From positions 1-64,000 of the forward strand of contig CALABJ010000017.1 of the NCBI GenBank assembly GCA_937885645.1: a stretch of DNA of 64,000 bases. The letters run 5' to 3'. The notes beneath the pieces are model-generated. The model did not search any database and was not told where the DNA came from. It saw nothing but the letters and a program-made list of their open reading frames with translations. The DNA is from RGIG4097 sp937885645 (GTDB lineage: Bacteria; Bacillota; Clostridia; Christensenellales; CAG-917). Of this stretch, positions 24,176-33,472 are shown in pieces. Position numbers and translations under genes: made by a program. How positions within the stretch are numbered: the stretch's first letter is position 1; every line of letters starts with the position of its first letter.

Positions 24176-24294
24176 AAAAATCCCTCGTTGTTTTATTCAA
24201 CAAAATTATACAACATATTGTGTCAAATGTAAAGTTTTATCGGAAAAAAACAATATTTAGTATATTGTGCCCTCTTCCATACATAAATTTCTGT

Positions 24295-24585
24295 ATGAAC
24301 ACAAGGCAATACACCTTTCAGGAAATATCCTCAAAACGAGTGATCAATATGGCGGACGGCAAAGAACTTGGCCACGTATGCGATATAATTTTTACCTCTT
24401 GCGGACGGATAACAGGATTGGTTGTCCCCGGGAAGAAAAGTTTTTTCAAGTCCTTCACCAACAATGAAAATCTTCTCATCCCTTGGAACAACATAATAAA
24501 AGTTGGCAGTGACGTCATTTTGGTGGAGCTTGTAGGCTCTGCTACAATATGCTCCACTGAGGAAAACAACGAGTTGACCCCTTAG
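24295..24585 (+). CDS. YlmC/YmxH-family PRC-barrel protein
   Basis: 96-aa protein of PRC-barrel type: SSKRVINMADGKELGHVCDIIF opens the barrel, and GLVVPGKKSFFKSF and LLIPWNNIIKVGSDVILV close it. In Firmicutes this family sits beside sigG. The molecular role is unknown. The ATG at 24295 is chosen at the domain start; it has no Shine-Dalgarno sequence. It is convergent with sigG and the two stops overlap by four bases. Confidence 0.85.
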   Translation: MNTRQYTFQEISSKRVINMADGKELGHVCDIIFTSCGRITGLVVPGKKSFFKSFTNNENLLIPWNNIIKVGSDVILVELVGSATICSTEENNELTP

Positions 24586-25361
24586 TCACAAGCGTCCATA
24601 CATCTTTTTAGCTTTGCTATGGCAGATTTTTCAAGTCTGCTCACTTGCGCTTGGCTTATTCCTGTCAATTTGCTTATCTCAACTTGAGTTTTTCCCTCAT
24701 AATAGCGCATTTTCACCACCATAAGCTCTCTTTCAGGCACGTGTTTCAATGCTTCACCGAGAGCAATCTTCTCCGTCCAGCTTTCACTATTCTCTTTTTG
24801 GTCGGCAAGTTGGTCAACAAGAAGCATTCCATCGCCGTCGTCATCCCCAAAAACAGGGTCGTAAAATGACAAAGTGTCACTGACGGCATCAAGCGCACAA
24901 GCAACCTCCTTCAAAGGGATGCCAATTTCGTCTGCAATTTCCACAAGTTCAGGTTGACGATTGCCTTCTTCAAGCATTTCTCTTGCCTGCAATGCTTTAT
25001 AAGCTATATCACGCAAGCTTCTTGACACTTTCACCCCTGTGCGATCACGTAGGCATCTTTTGATTTCGCCGATAATCATAGGCACGGCATAGGTTGAAAA
25101 GCACACACCTAAACTATGGTCAAAATTGTTTAGTGCTTTGATGAGCCCCACCATACCCACTTGAAACATATCGTCTGCATTTTCCTGCGCTCTTGGAAAT
25201 CTTCCAACCAGTGAAAGCACAAGGCGCATATTGGCTCTAACAAAAAGTTCACGGGCTTTATCGTCACCTTCAGCAATTCTTTTCAAAAGTTCATTTAGTT
25301 CCTTTGTAGTCAGTTTAGGAAGAGTTGACGTGTCAACTCCTGTCACTTGTACACGATTCAT
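24582..25361 (-). CDS. sigG: RNA polymerase sigma G (late forespore sigma factor)
   Basis: 259-aa sigma factor. The N-terminus VQVTGVDTSTLPKLTTKEL is diagnostic of SigG. Region 2 (ADDMFQVGMVGLIKALNNF, FSTYAVPMIIGEIKRCL) and region 4 (TQVEISKLTGISQAQVSRLE) follow. It directs late forespore genes, including spoIVB here. It lies downstream of sigE. The AAGGAG site seven bases before the ATG is buried in a long leader hairpin (25367-25402). A weak forespore-type promoter (CTCATA-N17-CAATTTA, 25414-25443) overlaps the sigE stop. Confidence 0.96.
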   Translation of the reverse strand: MNRVQVTGVDTSTLPKLTTKELNELLKRIAEGDDKARELFVRANMRLVLSLVGRFPRAQENADDMFQVGMVGLIKALNNFDHSLGVCFSTYAVPMIIGEIKRCLRDRTGVKVSRSLRDIAYKALQAREMLEEGNRQPELVEIADEIGIPLKEVACALDAVSDTLSFYDPVFGDDDGDGMLLVDQLADQKENSESWTEKIALGEALKHVPERELMVVKMRYYEGKTQVEISKLTGISQAQVSRLEKSAIAKLKRCMDACD

Positions 25362-25366
25362 AAAAA

Positions 25367-25402
25367 AACTCCTTACACAGCAGTTTTGCTATGTAAAGAG
25401 TT
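25367..25402 (-). promoter_or_regulatory. sigG leader hairpin that covers the ribosome-binding site
   Basis: On the minus strand this folds as a 16-bp stem with a four-base AAAC loop. Two positions are G-U wobbles, so it is complete only as minus-strand RNA; the plus strand has C-A mismatches. The 3' arm contains AAGGAG, the sigG Shine-Dalgarno site, and runs into seven U residues, so it can also act as an intrinsic terminator for read-through from sigE. Confidence 0.8.
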
Positions 25403-25413
25403 GTATTATTCTA

Positions 25414-25443
25414 TAAATTGAGCATTTTTAGAAAACTTATGAG
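25414..25443 (-). promoter_or_regulatory. Weak candidate forespore promoter of sigG
   Basis: On the minus strand CTCATA (25438-25443), 17 bases, then CAATTTA (25414-25420). Only the spacing and about half of the bases fit, so this is tentative. Transcripts from here would start just before the leader hairpin. Confidence 0.3.
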
Positions 25444-26144
25444 CCAAGTTTTAAGATTTCTTTTTTCAGTTGAGATATGATTTTCTTCTCTAGCCTTGAA
25501 ATATATGACTGAGATATTCCCATCATATCTGCGATTTCTTTTTGCGTCATCTCATCTTTTCCATCGAGACCAAAGCGCAATTCAACAATTTGTCGCTCTC
25601 TTGCACCTAGTTTTGAAAAGGTTGCTCTCAACATTTCCTTCTCGTCCTTTTCCTCTACTCCGTGATAAATTTCGTCGGGGTCACTGCCTAGGACGTCGCT
25701 GAGCATAAGCACGTTGCCTTCATAGTCCGTATTCAACGGCTCATACAAAGACACTTCTGCTTTCATTTTGCTTGTCTTTCTCAGATACATCAAAATTTCA
25801 TTTTCAATGCACCTTGAAGCAAACGTAGCCAGTTTTATGTTTTTGTTTGGGTCATAGCCTGATATTGACTTAATGAGACCGATTGTGCCGATTGACACCA
25901 AATCGTCAAGTTCCACCCTTGTGTTGTCAAATTTCTTTGCTATGTACACAACTAGACGAAGATTTCTTTCTATCAACGTAAGTCGGGCGTTTTCATCTCC
26001 TGACAACATTCGTCTTACCGTTTCTTGCTCTTGCTCAGGTGTCAATGGAGACGGCAGACTTTCACCAGAAGATATGTAATCTACGCTATTTTCCGCCTTA
26101 AAGCCTAAAAAACGTAGTATTTTTGTCAAAAGTTTACGTAGCAT
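25437..26144 (-). CDS. sigE: RNA polymerase sigma E (early mother-cell sigma factor)
   Basis: 235-aa sigma factor with an N-terminal amphipathic pro-sequence (LRKLLTKILRFLGF) that SpoIIGA would remove. Region 2 (LDDLVSIGTIGLIKSI, ATFASRCIENEILMYLR) and region 4 (TQKEIADMMGISQSYISRLEK) are clear. I use the second ATG (26144), because the GGGGA site is well spaced for it and nearly touches the first ATG at 26150. It is cotranscribed with spoIIGA 19 bases upstream. Confidence 0.95.
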   Translation of the reverse strand: MLRKLLTKILRFLGFKAENSVDYISSGESLPSPLTPEQEQETVRRMLSGDENARLTLIERNLRLVVYIAKKFDNTRVELDDLVSIGTIGLIKSISGYDPNKNIKLATFASRCIENEILMYLRKTSKMKAEVSLYEPLNTDYEGNVLMLSDVLGSDPDEIYHGVEEKDEKEMLRATFSKLGARERQIVELRFGLDGKDEMTQKEIADMMGISQSYISRLEKKIISQLKKEILKLGS

Positions 26145-26163
26145 AAGCATTCCCCTTCAAATT

Positions 26164-26928
26164 TCATTTATACGTCAAGGTGTTTTGCAAAATCAAATCA
26201 CAACCTTTCATATCTTGCTCAGTAAGTGCACCGAAGCAATTATATGTATTTTGTCCACACCTCACCTCTTCAAGTTCAATTATGGGCATAGAACTTTCAC
26301 CATTAACAGTCTTTACGTCCACAAATCCGTCATAAATGACGGAGTCCCCGTGGCGAATTAAATCTACTGCCGCTTTTGACAACAAAACCACTGGTCTTCC
26401 TGTCAGAGTGTCAGTCAAAGTATTTCCGCTGTCATAAAAACCTTTGAGCCACACAACTTTCCCTTTATATTTCACTGAAACATCAAAAGTTTCCTTGCTA
26501 TAAGCAGGCTTTTTGTGCAAAACGAACCACAAAACACCTTCCATAATGAGGATTGACAGCACAAGCACACCAAGTACGGCATAACTTTTGAGATCAACAC
26601 CAGTTAGGCTTGACAGTCCATACACTCCCCCTCCTAAGGCAAAGGTCAAAATAACGTACAACACCAATGAAACAATATAATCTTTCACCGAGGAGTACTT
26701 ATCCACAATGACTACAAGCAGTGGGGCTAGTAAAATTTTGATAACTATTTGTATGACGGATGGCGCAAGAGGATACAAGACTGCAACAACAGTGCCGATG
26801 ATGGCCGACAATGTTTGCCTGATCTTTTTCACTTTACGCCGTCTGCATAATGAAGTCGTGATCCCCAAAAGAAGATCGATCAAAAGGTTGTTGAAGATCA
26901 CAATTTCCACATACACCGTCACAGGCAT
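26164..26928 (-). CDS. spoIIGA: Sigma-E processing peptidase SpoIIGA
   Basis: 254-aa membrane aspartic protease that converts pro-sigma E to active sigma E at the sporulation septum. Five hydrophobic helices fill the first ~130 residues, and the cytosolic half carries the active-site motif FYDSGNTLTD. It starts the spoIIGA-sigE-(sigG) unit. There is no clear Shine-Dalgarno sequence. A TGTCGTT at 26977-26983 is a five-of-seven match to a Spo0A box, which would suit Spo0A control, but it is weak. Confidence 0.93.
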   Translation of the reverse strand: MPVTVYVEIVIFNNLLIDLLLGITTSLCRRRKVKKIRQTLSAIIGTVVAVLYPLAPSVIQIVIKILLAPLLVVIVDKYSSVKDYIVSLVLYVILTFALGGGVYGLSSLTGVDLKSYAVLGVLVLSILIMEGVLWFVLHKKPAYSKETFDVSVKYKGKVVWLKGFYDSGNTLTDTLTGRPVVLLSKAAVDLIRHGDSVIYDGFVDVKTVNGESSMPIIELEEVRCGQNTYNCFGALTEQDMKGCDLILQNTLTYK

Positions 26929-27030
26929 ATAGTAGGACTGTGCAGGTGCAAATGCTTTCCGTTTGTGTCGTTAAGGAATAAATAATTTAATGAAAATAAT
27001 GCAAAACAGATATTCTAATTGGGTAAAATA

Positions 27031-27056
27031 AAAAGCCCACGAAAATTCGTGGGCTT
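27031..27056 (-). terminator. Intrinsic terminator of ftsA-ftsZ
   Basis: An 11-bp stem (27033-27043 with 27046-27056, two-base loop on paper, likely four) followed by TTTTTATTTT on the minus strand. It closes the division cluster. Confidence 0.9.
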
Positions 27057-27080
27057 CAACAATTTTATAGCAAGGACTAA

Positions 27081-28493
27081 TTATTGACGGTCGCCTCTGA
27101 TTCTTCTAAGGAATGCGGGGACTTGCTTTCCGCTTCTTGTATAGTCAATGCGTGAAGTTTGAACTTCTTCTTCGTAGACGGGTTCTTGCACAGGTTGAGG
27201 TGCGGGTGCTTCAACCACAGGTGCAGGACGTGTGAAGACAGGTCTTGAAACAAAGAGTTGTTCGGGTTCTTCTTCCTTGACGGGTTCCTCTTCGATGGTT
27301 GCTGCAACTTCTTCTGCTGTTGAAAGTGCTGCTGCCACAGGCTTGCCACTGACGATAGGTGTTGAACCTATGCTACGTGCAGGTGCTGCATTTTTGTCCA
27401 TGAAACCGGTTGCGATGATTGTGATTTCAATATCCTTCTTGTCGGGGACAAATGCAGTGCCAAGAATGATGTTTGCAGTGGGATCAACAACTTGTTTGAC
27501 GATGTCGCATGCTTCGGTGACTTCGCTGAGGAGCATATCTTCACCACCACTGATGTTGACGATGATGCCAGTTGCGCCTTCGATGTCTGTTTCGAGGAGG
27601 GGTGAGAACACTGCTCCGCGGACTGCTTCGATGACTCTCTTTTCGCCTTTGCCGTAGCCAATACCCATGTGAGCAAGACCTTTGTTGCGAAGGACTGTTC
27701 TGACGTCTGCAAAGTCAAGGTTGATGAGTTCAGGATTTGCGATGACGTCACTGACGCCTTGGACACCTTGACGGAGAACGTCGTCTGCGATTTCAAATGC
27801 GCGCTTGAATGAAACGTTTTTGTCGAGAACTTCGATGAGTTTTTGGTTGGGGATGACAAGAAGTGTATCCACAAAGTTTTGAAGGTTTCTGATGCCCATT
27901 TCTGCATTCTTCATACGAAGTGCACCTTCAAAGTTGAAAGGCTTTGTGACGACTGCAACTGTCAAAATACCCATTGATTTTGCGATTTCTGCAATGACGG
28001 GTGCTGCACCGGTGCCTGTTCCGCCACCCATACCTGCGGTGACAAACAAAAGGTCTATGCCTTTCAGTGCTGCCTTGATGGTTTCGCGTGATTCTTCAGC
28101 AGCAAGTCTGCCAACTTCGGGATCTGAACCTGCGCCAAGACCACCGGTTTGTGAATTGCCCAGTTGAATTTTGCATTGAGGGGGAACGAGTGACATATTG
28201 AGAGCTTGAAGGTCGGTGTTCATCACAACAAAACTTGCGCTCTTGATGCCAGCGCGGATCATGTTGTTGACAGCGTTGTTTCCGCCACCGCCTACACCAA
28301 CGACAACGATATTTGCCTTGCCGGGTGTTTTTCTTGAAACAGGCTCTTGATGGACAACGGGTTTTTCGTCCTTGTAGTTTTGGACTTCTTCCACGACGTC
28401 GTCAAAAGTTTGTTCGAGGATGCCATCATTCTCTTCTTCAACTTCGGGAGTTTCAGGAATATCGTTGAGTCCGTATTTGTCAAAATCTATCAT
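27081..28493 (-). CDS. ftsZ: Cell division protein FtsZ
   Basis: 470-aa tubulin-like GTPase that forms the division ring. GVGGGGNNAVNNM, the tubulin signature GGGTGTGAAPVI, and the T7 loop INLDFADVRTVL are intact. It has N-terminal (about 50 aa) and C-terminal acidic/Pro-rich linkers longer than in Bacillus. It ends with VPAFLRRIRG, the conserved tail that binds FtsA and SepF, both encoded in this window. The ATG overlaps the ftsA stop, and GGAGGT precedes it. Confidence 0.97.
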   Translation of the reverse strand: MIDFDKYGLNDIPETPEVEEENDGILEQTFDDVVEEVQNYKDEKPVVHQEPVSRKTPGKANIVVVGVGGGGNNAVNNMIRAGIKSASFVVMNTDLQALNMSLVPPQCKIQLGNSQTGGLGAGSDPEVGRLAAEESRETIKAALKGIDLLFVTAGMGGGTGTGAAPVIAEIAKSMGILTVAVVTKPFNFEGALRMKNAEMGIRNLQNFVDTLLVIPNQKLIEVLDKNVSFKRAFEIADDVLRQGVQGVSDVIANPELINLDFADVRTVLRNKGLAHMGIGYGKGEKRVIEAVRGAVFSPLLETDIEGATGIIVNISGGEDMLLSEVTEACDIVKQVVDPTANIILGTAFVPDKKDIEITIIATGFMDKNAAPARSIGSTPIVSGKPVAAALSTAEEVAATIEEEPVKEEEPEQLFVSRPVFTRPAPVVEAPAPQPVQEPVYEEEVQTSRIDYTRSGKQVPAFLRRIRGDRQ

Positions 28494-29659
28494 AAGTTAC
28501 CTCCGTTTATTACACGTTTAAATAATCCGCCAATCTTTGAATTGGACAGTGTTTCAGCAACCACCAACAGTGAGATTTTTGATGAATTGCAGGGTTTTGC
28601 ATATCCGGGCAGTTTGGGCATGACGATGTCAACGTTCATGCCGAGGGTGGAGCTGAGATATTTTTTGACTCCACGGATTGAAGCCACGCCTTCGCCTGTG
28701 AGATACACGGGTGCATAAGGAGGCAACTTCACATTTGACTGCTCAATTATATCGTAGATGATCTCTGCAAAGAGATCCAATTTTTCTCTTACAACTTCTG
28801 AGGCATCTGCTCCGCAGATGATTTGGTCAGCATCTGCCACAAGCACCGAGCCTTCTTGGTAGTTGAGGTTGAGGTCGACAAGTTCTCTTGCTTGCTCTGC
28901 AAGTTCAAAGTCAACGTTCATAGCCTCGCACATATCCGCAGAGATGTGTCCGCCACCAAGTGAGAAAGATCTCATAAACTCAACGCCTTCCCCTCTGCCC
29001 ACGATGACTGAAGATGAAATATAACCGATGTCAACAAGGACGTAGGGATCATCACGTTCTTCTTTTTCAAAAATAGTGATGCCTTCTGCCCAAGCAGTTG
29101 AGATATACTTCACGTCTTTGAAACCAAGTGACGCAACGATTTCATCAAAGAAACGTGTGAAACTCTTTTCACAAAGGATATAGGACACTGTGCCCACAAC
29201 CTTTGATGCCACAAGACCGCGCACGTCACGATAAAGTCTGTCTGAAGTGTTGATTGAGAATGAGATGGGTGATGAGTTGATGAGAGCAAACTTGCTTCCG
29301 TCAAACGTATCGCCTTTCTTCAAAAGAAAATCTATGTCAGCATCAACGATGCGACGCTCTCTGTCAAGGGTGATTGCCACGTCTTTTTTCACCACAGCCG
29401 TAAATTCTGCAGGGACGCCAATGAAAATCCTCTTTGTGTGGGACTCTGCACTGCGCATTGCTTCTTTCAAGACTGCCATGGCAACACTTCTAGTATCATC
29501 AGCATCGAACCATTCACCCTGTTCATAGCCTGAATGTTCCTTTTCAACAACCGCTTTAATGCCGAAAACGCTCTGCGCCTTTTTCACGCCCACGATGGCG
29601 CTGATAAGACGAGAACTGACGTCCAGCACGGCGATGTCTTTTGTGAAAATATTTGCCAT
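28490..29659 (-). CDS. ftsA: Cell division protein FtsA
   Basis: 389-aa actin-like ATPase that anchors FtsZ to the membrane. AVLDVSSRLISAIVG (phosphate 1), the SHS2/1C region (KRIFIGVPAEFT), VDIGYISSSVIV (phosphate 2) and VYLTGEGVASIRG (adenosine) are visible. The C-terminal GGLFKRVI is a short amphipathic membrane-targeting helix. The ATG at 29659 is preceded by AAGGGGAC. The stop overlaps the ftsZ start as ATGA. Confidence 0.92.
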   Translation of the reverse strand: MANIFTKDIAVLDVSSRLISAIVGVKKAQSVFGIKAVVEKEHSGYEQGEWFDADDTRSVAMAVLKEAMRSAESHTKRIFIGVPAEFTAVVKKDVAITLDRERRIVDADIDFLLKKGDTFDGSKFALINSSPISFSINTSDRLYRDVRGLVASKVVGTVSYILCEKSFTRFFDEIVASLGFKDVKYISTAWAEGITIFEKEERDDPYVLVDIGYISSSVIVGRGEGVEFMRSFSLGGGHISADMCEAMNVDFELAEQARELVDLNLNYQEGSVLVADADQIICGADASEVVREKLDLFAEIIYDIIEQSNVKLPPYAPVYLTGEGVASIRGVKKYLSSTLGMNVDIVMPKLPGYAKPCNSSKISLLVVAETLSNSKIGGLFKRVINGGNL

Positions 29660-29724
29660 AAGTCCCCTTGAGCACGCGCACACATTGCGTGTGTGCACGT
29701 ACACGTTAATTTATTCTATAATTT

Positions 29725-29752
29725 ATTATATAATATAATACGGACTTGTCAA
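29725..29752 (-). promoter_or_regulatory. SigA promoter of ftsA-ftsZ
   Basis: On the minus strand TTGACA (29747-29752), a 16-base spacer and TATAAT (29725-29730). The ~60-base leader holds an alternating GT/GC hairpin (29678-29700). The very AT-rich stretch at 29753-29812 upstream may carry the murA terminator. Confidence 0.75.
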
Positions 29753-29806
29753 GAATTTTTTTATATTTTTTCAAAAATTTTGAAATTTTTTAATTTACTT
29801 TGTAAA

Positions 29807-31060
29807 TTAAACATTTTTTCTGACAATTTTTGCCTGAAGATTTGAGAATAAATATTCGATGTTTTCATAGCCTCTGTCAATATGCTCTACCCCACCGACC
29901 TTCGTGACACCTTTCGCTTTCAGCCCCGCAACAACAAGACCGGCACCTCCGCGCAAGTCGGTTGCAGTGACATCTGCACCCAAAACATTCTTTCCTCTAA
30001 TCAGCAATTTATCTTTGAAAACGTTGATTTCCGCACCCATCTTTTGCAATTCATTTGCATACAAAAATCTATTTTCAAAAACTTTTTCTTCAACCAAACT
30101 CTCCCCTCTGAGTTGACAAAGCATTGCCGTTGCTATGGGCTGTAAGTCAGTTGGGAATTTTGGATATGGGCCACTGAAAACGTCAAAAGGCTCAATTTGC
30201 CCATCGCTTTCAACCGTCACTCCGCCAACTGAGTCAATGACGACAAAATGTTTGGATACAAGTTTGGTGACAAGTGCCCCTAGGTGTCTTATGTCGCAAC
30301 CCTCAACGCGCACTTTTCCTCCAGTCAGTGCCACGGCAAGTATAATTGTGCCTGCCACAATTCTGTCAGTGACCGGCGTCACCGTTGTGCCGTACAGGCT
30401 TTCAACTCCTTGTATCTTTATGACCGACGTGCCTGCCCCTTGGATTTTTGCACCCATACCAATGAACATATCACAAAGTGACACCACCTCGGGCTCTCTT
30501 GCAACACCTATGAGTGTGGTTTTGCCCTTTGCTTTCACTGCAGCTGAAATCAAATTTTCAGTTGCACCGACGCTTGGATATCGAAGCACTATTTCCGCTC
30601 CGTGAAGTCTATCCGCAGAGCACTCTACTCCGTCATCTAAAAGGCGGATTCTTGCACCTAGTTTTTCAAGTCCGTCAAGGTGAATATCAATGGGACGAGC
30701 ACCGATTTTGCAACCGCCTGGGGTGTGCAATTTCACTTTGCCTGTTTCCACTAGAAGCGGACCTAGCATAAAAACCGATGACCTCATAACTCCCGCCAAG
30801 TGCTCAGGAATATGATTGTTTTCAACCTTGCCAGAGGCAACAATATCTCTCCCATGCCAAGTTGTTTTAAGTGAAAGACACTCTCGTATTTTCACCATAT
30901 TTTCTACGTCACTTATGTGGGGACAATCCTTTATCACAACGCTTTCGCTTGTGAGCATTGCGCCTGCAAGCATAGGTAAAACCGCATTTTTTGCAGAATA
31001 AACCTTGGTTTTGCCAAAAAGAGGATTCCCTCCAACTATCTCAAAATACTCATTTCTCAT
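29807..31060 (-). CDS. murA: UDP-N-acetylglucosamine 1-carboxyvinyltransferase
   Basis: 417-aa enzyme that transfers enolpyruvate from PEP to UDP-GlcNAc, the first committed step of peptidoglycan synthesis. YSAKNAVLPMLAGAML near the N-terminus and TPGGCKIGARPID with the catalytic Cys (the fosfomycin target) are present. It overlaps ftsW by 11 bases, taking the place that murG and murC hold in many division clusters. Confidence 0.95.
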   Translation of the reverse strand: MRNEYFEIVGGNPLFGKTKVYSAKNAVLPMLAGAMLTSESVVIKDCPHISDVENMVKIRECLSLKTTWHGRDIVASGKVENNHIPEHLAGVMRSSVFMLGPLLVETGKVKLHTPGGCKIGARPIDIHLDGLEKLGARIRLLDDGVECSADRLHGAEIVLRYPSVGATENLISAAVKAKGKTTLIGVAREPEVVSLCDMFIGMGAKIQGAGTSVIKIQGVESLYGTTVTPVTDRIVAGTIILAVALTGGKVRVEGCDIRHLGALVTKLVSKHFVVIDSVGGVTVESDGQIEPFDVFSGPYPKFPTDLQPIATAMLCQLRGESLVEEKVFENRFLYANELQKMGAEINVFKDKLLIRGKNVLGADVTATDLRGGAGLVVAGLKAKGVTKVGGVEHIDRGYENIEYLFSNLQAKIVRKNV

Positions 31061-32186
31061 AACTCAATTCCCAGTTGTTTACTCCAACAAGATTGCCGAT
31101 TTTTGATTGCCTCGACACGTTCATCAAAAGCCCTATTGCCATAAGATACGCCACAAGTGAACTGCCTCCTGCGCTGACAAAAGGAAGAGGCAATCCCGTT
31201 GGCGGAATTGCACCGCATACCACTGCAATATTCAGGGCAGTCTGCACTGCAAGGACAGCGGTTATTCCAGTTGCAAGATATGATGAAAATCTGTCTTTTG
31301 CACGGACCGCCACCATCCAACCTTTGACCACAATAAACAAGAAAAGTGCCACCACAAGCAGTATACCGACAAACCCTATTTCCTCACCTATTACAGACAA
31401 AATGAAATCACTTTCCGCAAAGGGCAAAAACAAATATTTTTGTCTAGAGTTGCCTATGCCCACTCCAAACAATCCGCCCGACCCAAGAGCATAATATGAC
31501 TGAATCAGTTGATAACCTTCGTCAAGAGGTGACGCCCACGGATCCACAAAGGCAAGCAGTCGGCGTATTCGATACGGCTCTGAAAATATGAGAGCCACTC
31601 CTGCCGCCAAAACAGGCAAACCTATTGCAATCAAGTGTTTGAATTTTGCTCCGCCCACAAATATCATCAATACTAGCACCAAAACAACACAAATTGTGAT
31701 GGACATGTTCGGCTCAAGTATGAGAAGAAGCGCAACAGCTCCCCCAATCAAAAACAGCAACATTAGTTTTAGGAAGGTGTCTGCGCCCTTGTCTGCCATA
31801 ACCTTTGCGAGCATTATCACCATGCCGAACTTCGCGTATTCGCTGGGCTGTATAGTGAAAAATCCAAGATTAAGCCACCGCTTTGCCCCATAACTTTCAA
31901 CACCTAAAACAGGCACGAAGACAAGAGTTAAAAGCACAAGTGAAACTATGTATATGGGCAGTGCCACCTTTTTCACCTTTCTTAGGTCAACAAAGGTCAT
32001 TCCTGCCATAAAAAGAACGCCTACAAATAGTGCCAATCCTTGTGTTTTCACATAGTGAAAAGAGTCGCCAAGTTGCACCTCAGCGGAATAACTCGAAGCG
32101 GAATATATGAAGACTAAACCTATTGCAGAAAGCAATATAGCAACTAGCCCCAAAGATATGTCAAAATCTATGATTTTGCGCTTCAT
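31050..32186 (-). CDS. ftsW: Septal peptidoglycan polymerase FtsW (SEDS family)
   Basis: 378-aa protein with about ten membrane helices. The SEDS blocks are clear: VESYGAKRWLNLGFFTIQPSEYAKFG, the DEGYQLIQSYYALGSGGLFGVGIGNS loop and PTGLPLPFVSAGGSSL. The position between murD and murA in the division cluster points to FtsW (or SpoVE) rather than RodA. It overlaps murD by four bases. Confidence 0.92.
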   Translation of the reverse strand: MKRKIIDFDISLGLVAILLSAIGLVFIYSASSYSAEVQLGDSFHYVKTQGLALFVGVLFMAGMTFVDLRKVKKVALPIYIVSLVLLTLVFVPVLGVESYGAKRWLNLGFFTIQPSEYAKFGMVIMLAKVMADKGADTFLKLMLLFLIGGAVALLLILEPNMSITICVVLVLVLMIFVGGAKFKHLIAIGLPVLAAGVALIFSEPYRIRRLLAFVDPWASPLDEGYQLIQSYYALGSGGLFGVGIGNSRQKYLFLPFAESDFILSVIGEEIGFVGILLVVALFLFIVVKGWMVAVRAKDRFSSYLATGITAVLAVQTALNIAVVCGAIPPTGLPLPFVSAGGSSLVAYLMAIGLLMNVSRQSKIGNLVGVNNWELSYEK

Positions 32187-33472
32187 TTTAGTCTGGCAAC
32201 AACTTTGTCAAAGAACTTGCCCCGCTCTTCATAGTTTTTGAAACTATCAAAGCTTTTGCTTGCAGGAGAAAATAGCAGATTGTTTTCGCCCTGTTCAACC
32301 GCAATAGTCATGCCCTTCAAAACAGCGTCTTCAAGATTATCCGCTATAATTATTGAAAAGCCATATTTGTCTGCAGAGGCAAAAACGTCTTCTCTGTTTT
32401 CACCATAGACGACAACTGCAACCACCTTTTTTGGCAACCCGCAAAAAAGTTGGTCAAAGTCTTCACTTCCCTTTGCACCACCAACCAGCAAAATCGTGTC
32501 TCCATCCATAGCATTGACCGCAGACAAAGTTGAAGCGACGTTGGTTGCTTTGCTGTCGTTGAATACAGAAATTCCATTTATTTCTGCGACTTTTTGCCGT
32601 CTATATTGAGGACGCTTGTATGAGCAAAGTGCCGTTGCAACGGTAAATTTGCTTATGCCTTTGCGCATCGTCACCGCAACTGCGGCGAGGACGTTTTCAA
32701 TTTCTGCGCCTTTTACGTCAAGGTCGGCAAGCTCAACAACAATCATACCCTTGTAGCAAACAAAACCAGATGACAAATATGCACCGTCCACTGGGTGTGT
32801 TGCACTGAAAGGGATTTTCTCCCCTTTCATATATGGCACTAGACCCTTGATGACTTTGTCATCATCGTTATAGACAACCACATCACACTCACATTGGTGC
32901 ATAAAGATGTTTGATTTTGCACTGACATATCTTTCAAAAGTTTGATGTCTATCTAGGTGATCGGGAGTGATATTCAAAAGCACCGCATAGTCGGGCGAAA
33001 AGGTTCTTACACTTTCAAGTTGAAAACTTGAAACCTCAACAACCGCAGTATCCAGTGCGTCAAGCTTGTCAGCAATAGACGAAAATGCCACGCCAATATT
33101 GCCCACTGCTCTTGAACTGACATGCGCGCACTTCAAAATGTGATCTATGAGGGTGACGGTTGTAGTCTTTCCATTTGTGCCGGTGACGGCAATTTGCTCT
33201 CCTACACAAAATGAAGATGCCAGTTCGATTTCACTGACGACAGTCTTTCCTTCAAGTCGCGCATCTAAAACATAGGGATTTCCGCTTTCAATGCCGGGGC
33301 TTAACACAATCAAATCGGCACGAGCAAATACCCCTGCCGATGACGTTGTATGAGGGCGGTCGTAGTCATCATAGATCATCACTCTTCCGCCCTTTTCCTT
33401 CACAAGCTGATATGCAGATAGTCCGCTTATTCCACCGCCATAAATCACCACGTTTTTGCCTTGAACGTTCAT
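32183..33472 (-). CDS. murD: UDP-N-acetylmuramoyl-L-alanine:D-glutamate ligase
   Basis: 429-aa Mur ligase adding D-Glu to UDP-MurNAc-L-Ala. An N-terminal nucleotide-binding domain (VVIYGGGISGLSAYQLV) precedes the ATP site VTGTNGKTTTVTLI, LNITPDHLDRH and the C-terminal FNDSKATN motif of MurD. It overlaps both mraY and ftsW by four bases (ATGA). Confidence 0.95.
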   Translation of the reverse strand: MNVQGKNVVIYGGGISGLSAYQLVKEKGGRVMIYDDYDRPHTTSSAGVFARADLIVLSPGIESGNPYVLDARLEGKTVVSEIELASSFCVGEQIAVTGTNGKTTTVTLIDHILKCAHVSSRAVGNIGVAFSSIADKLDALDTAVVEVSSFQLESVRTFSPDYAVLLNITPDHLDRHQTFERYVSAKSNIFMHQCECDVVVYNDDDKVIKGLVPYMKGEKIPFSATHPVDGAYLSSGFVCYKGMIVVELADLDVKGAEIENVLAAVAVTMRKGISKFTVATALCSYKRPQYRRQKVAEINGISVFNDSKATNVASTLSAVNAMDGDTILLVGGAKGSEDFDQLFCGLPKKVVAVVVYGENREDVFASADKYGFSIIIADNLEDAVLKGMTIAVEQGENNLLFSPASKSFDSFKNYEERGKFFDKVVARLK

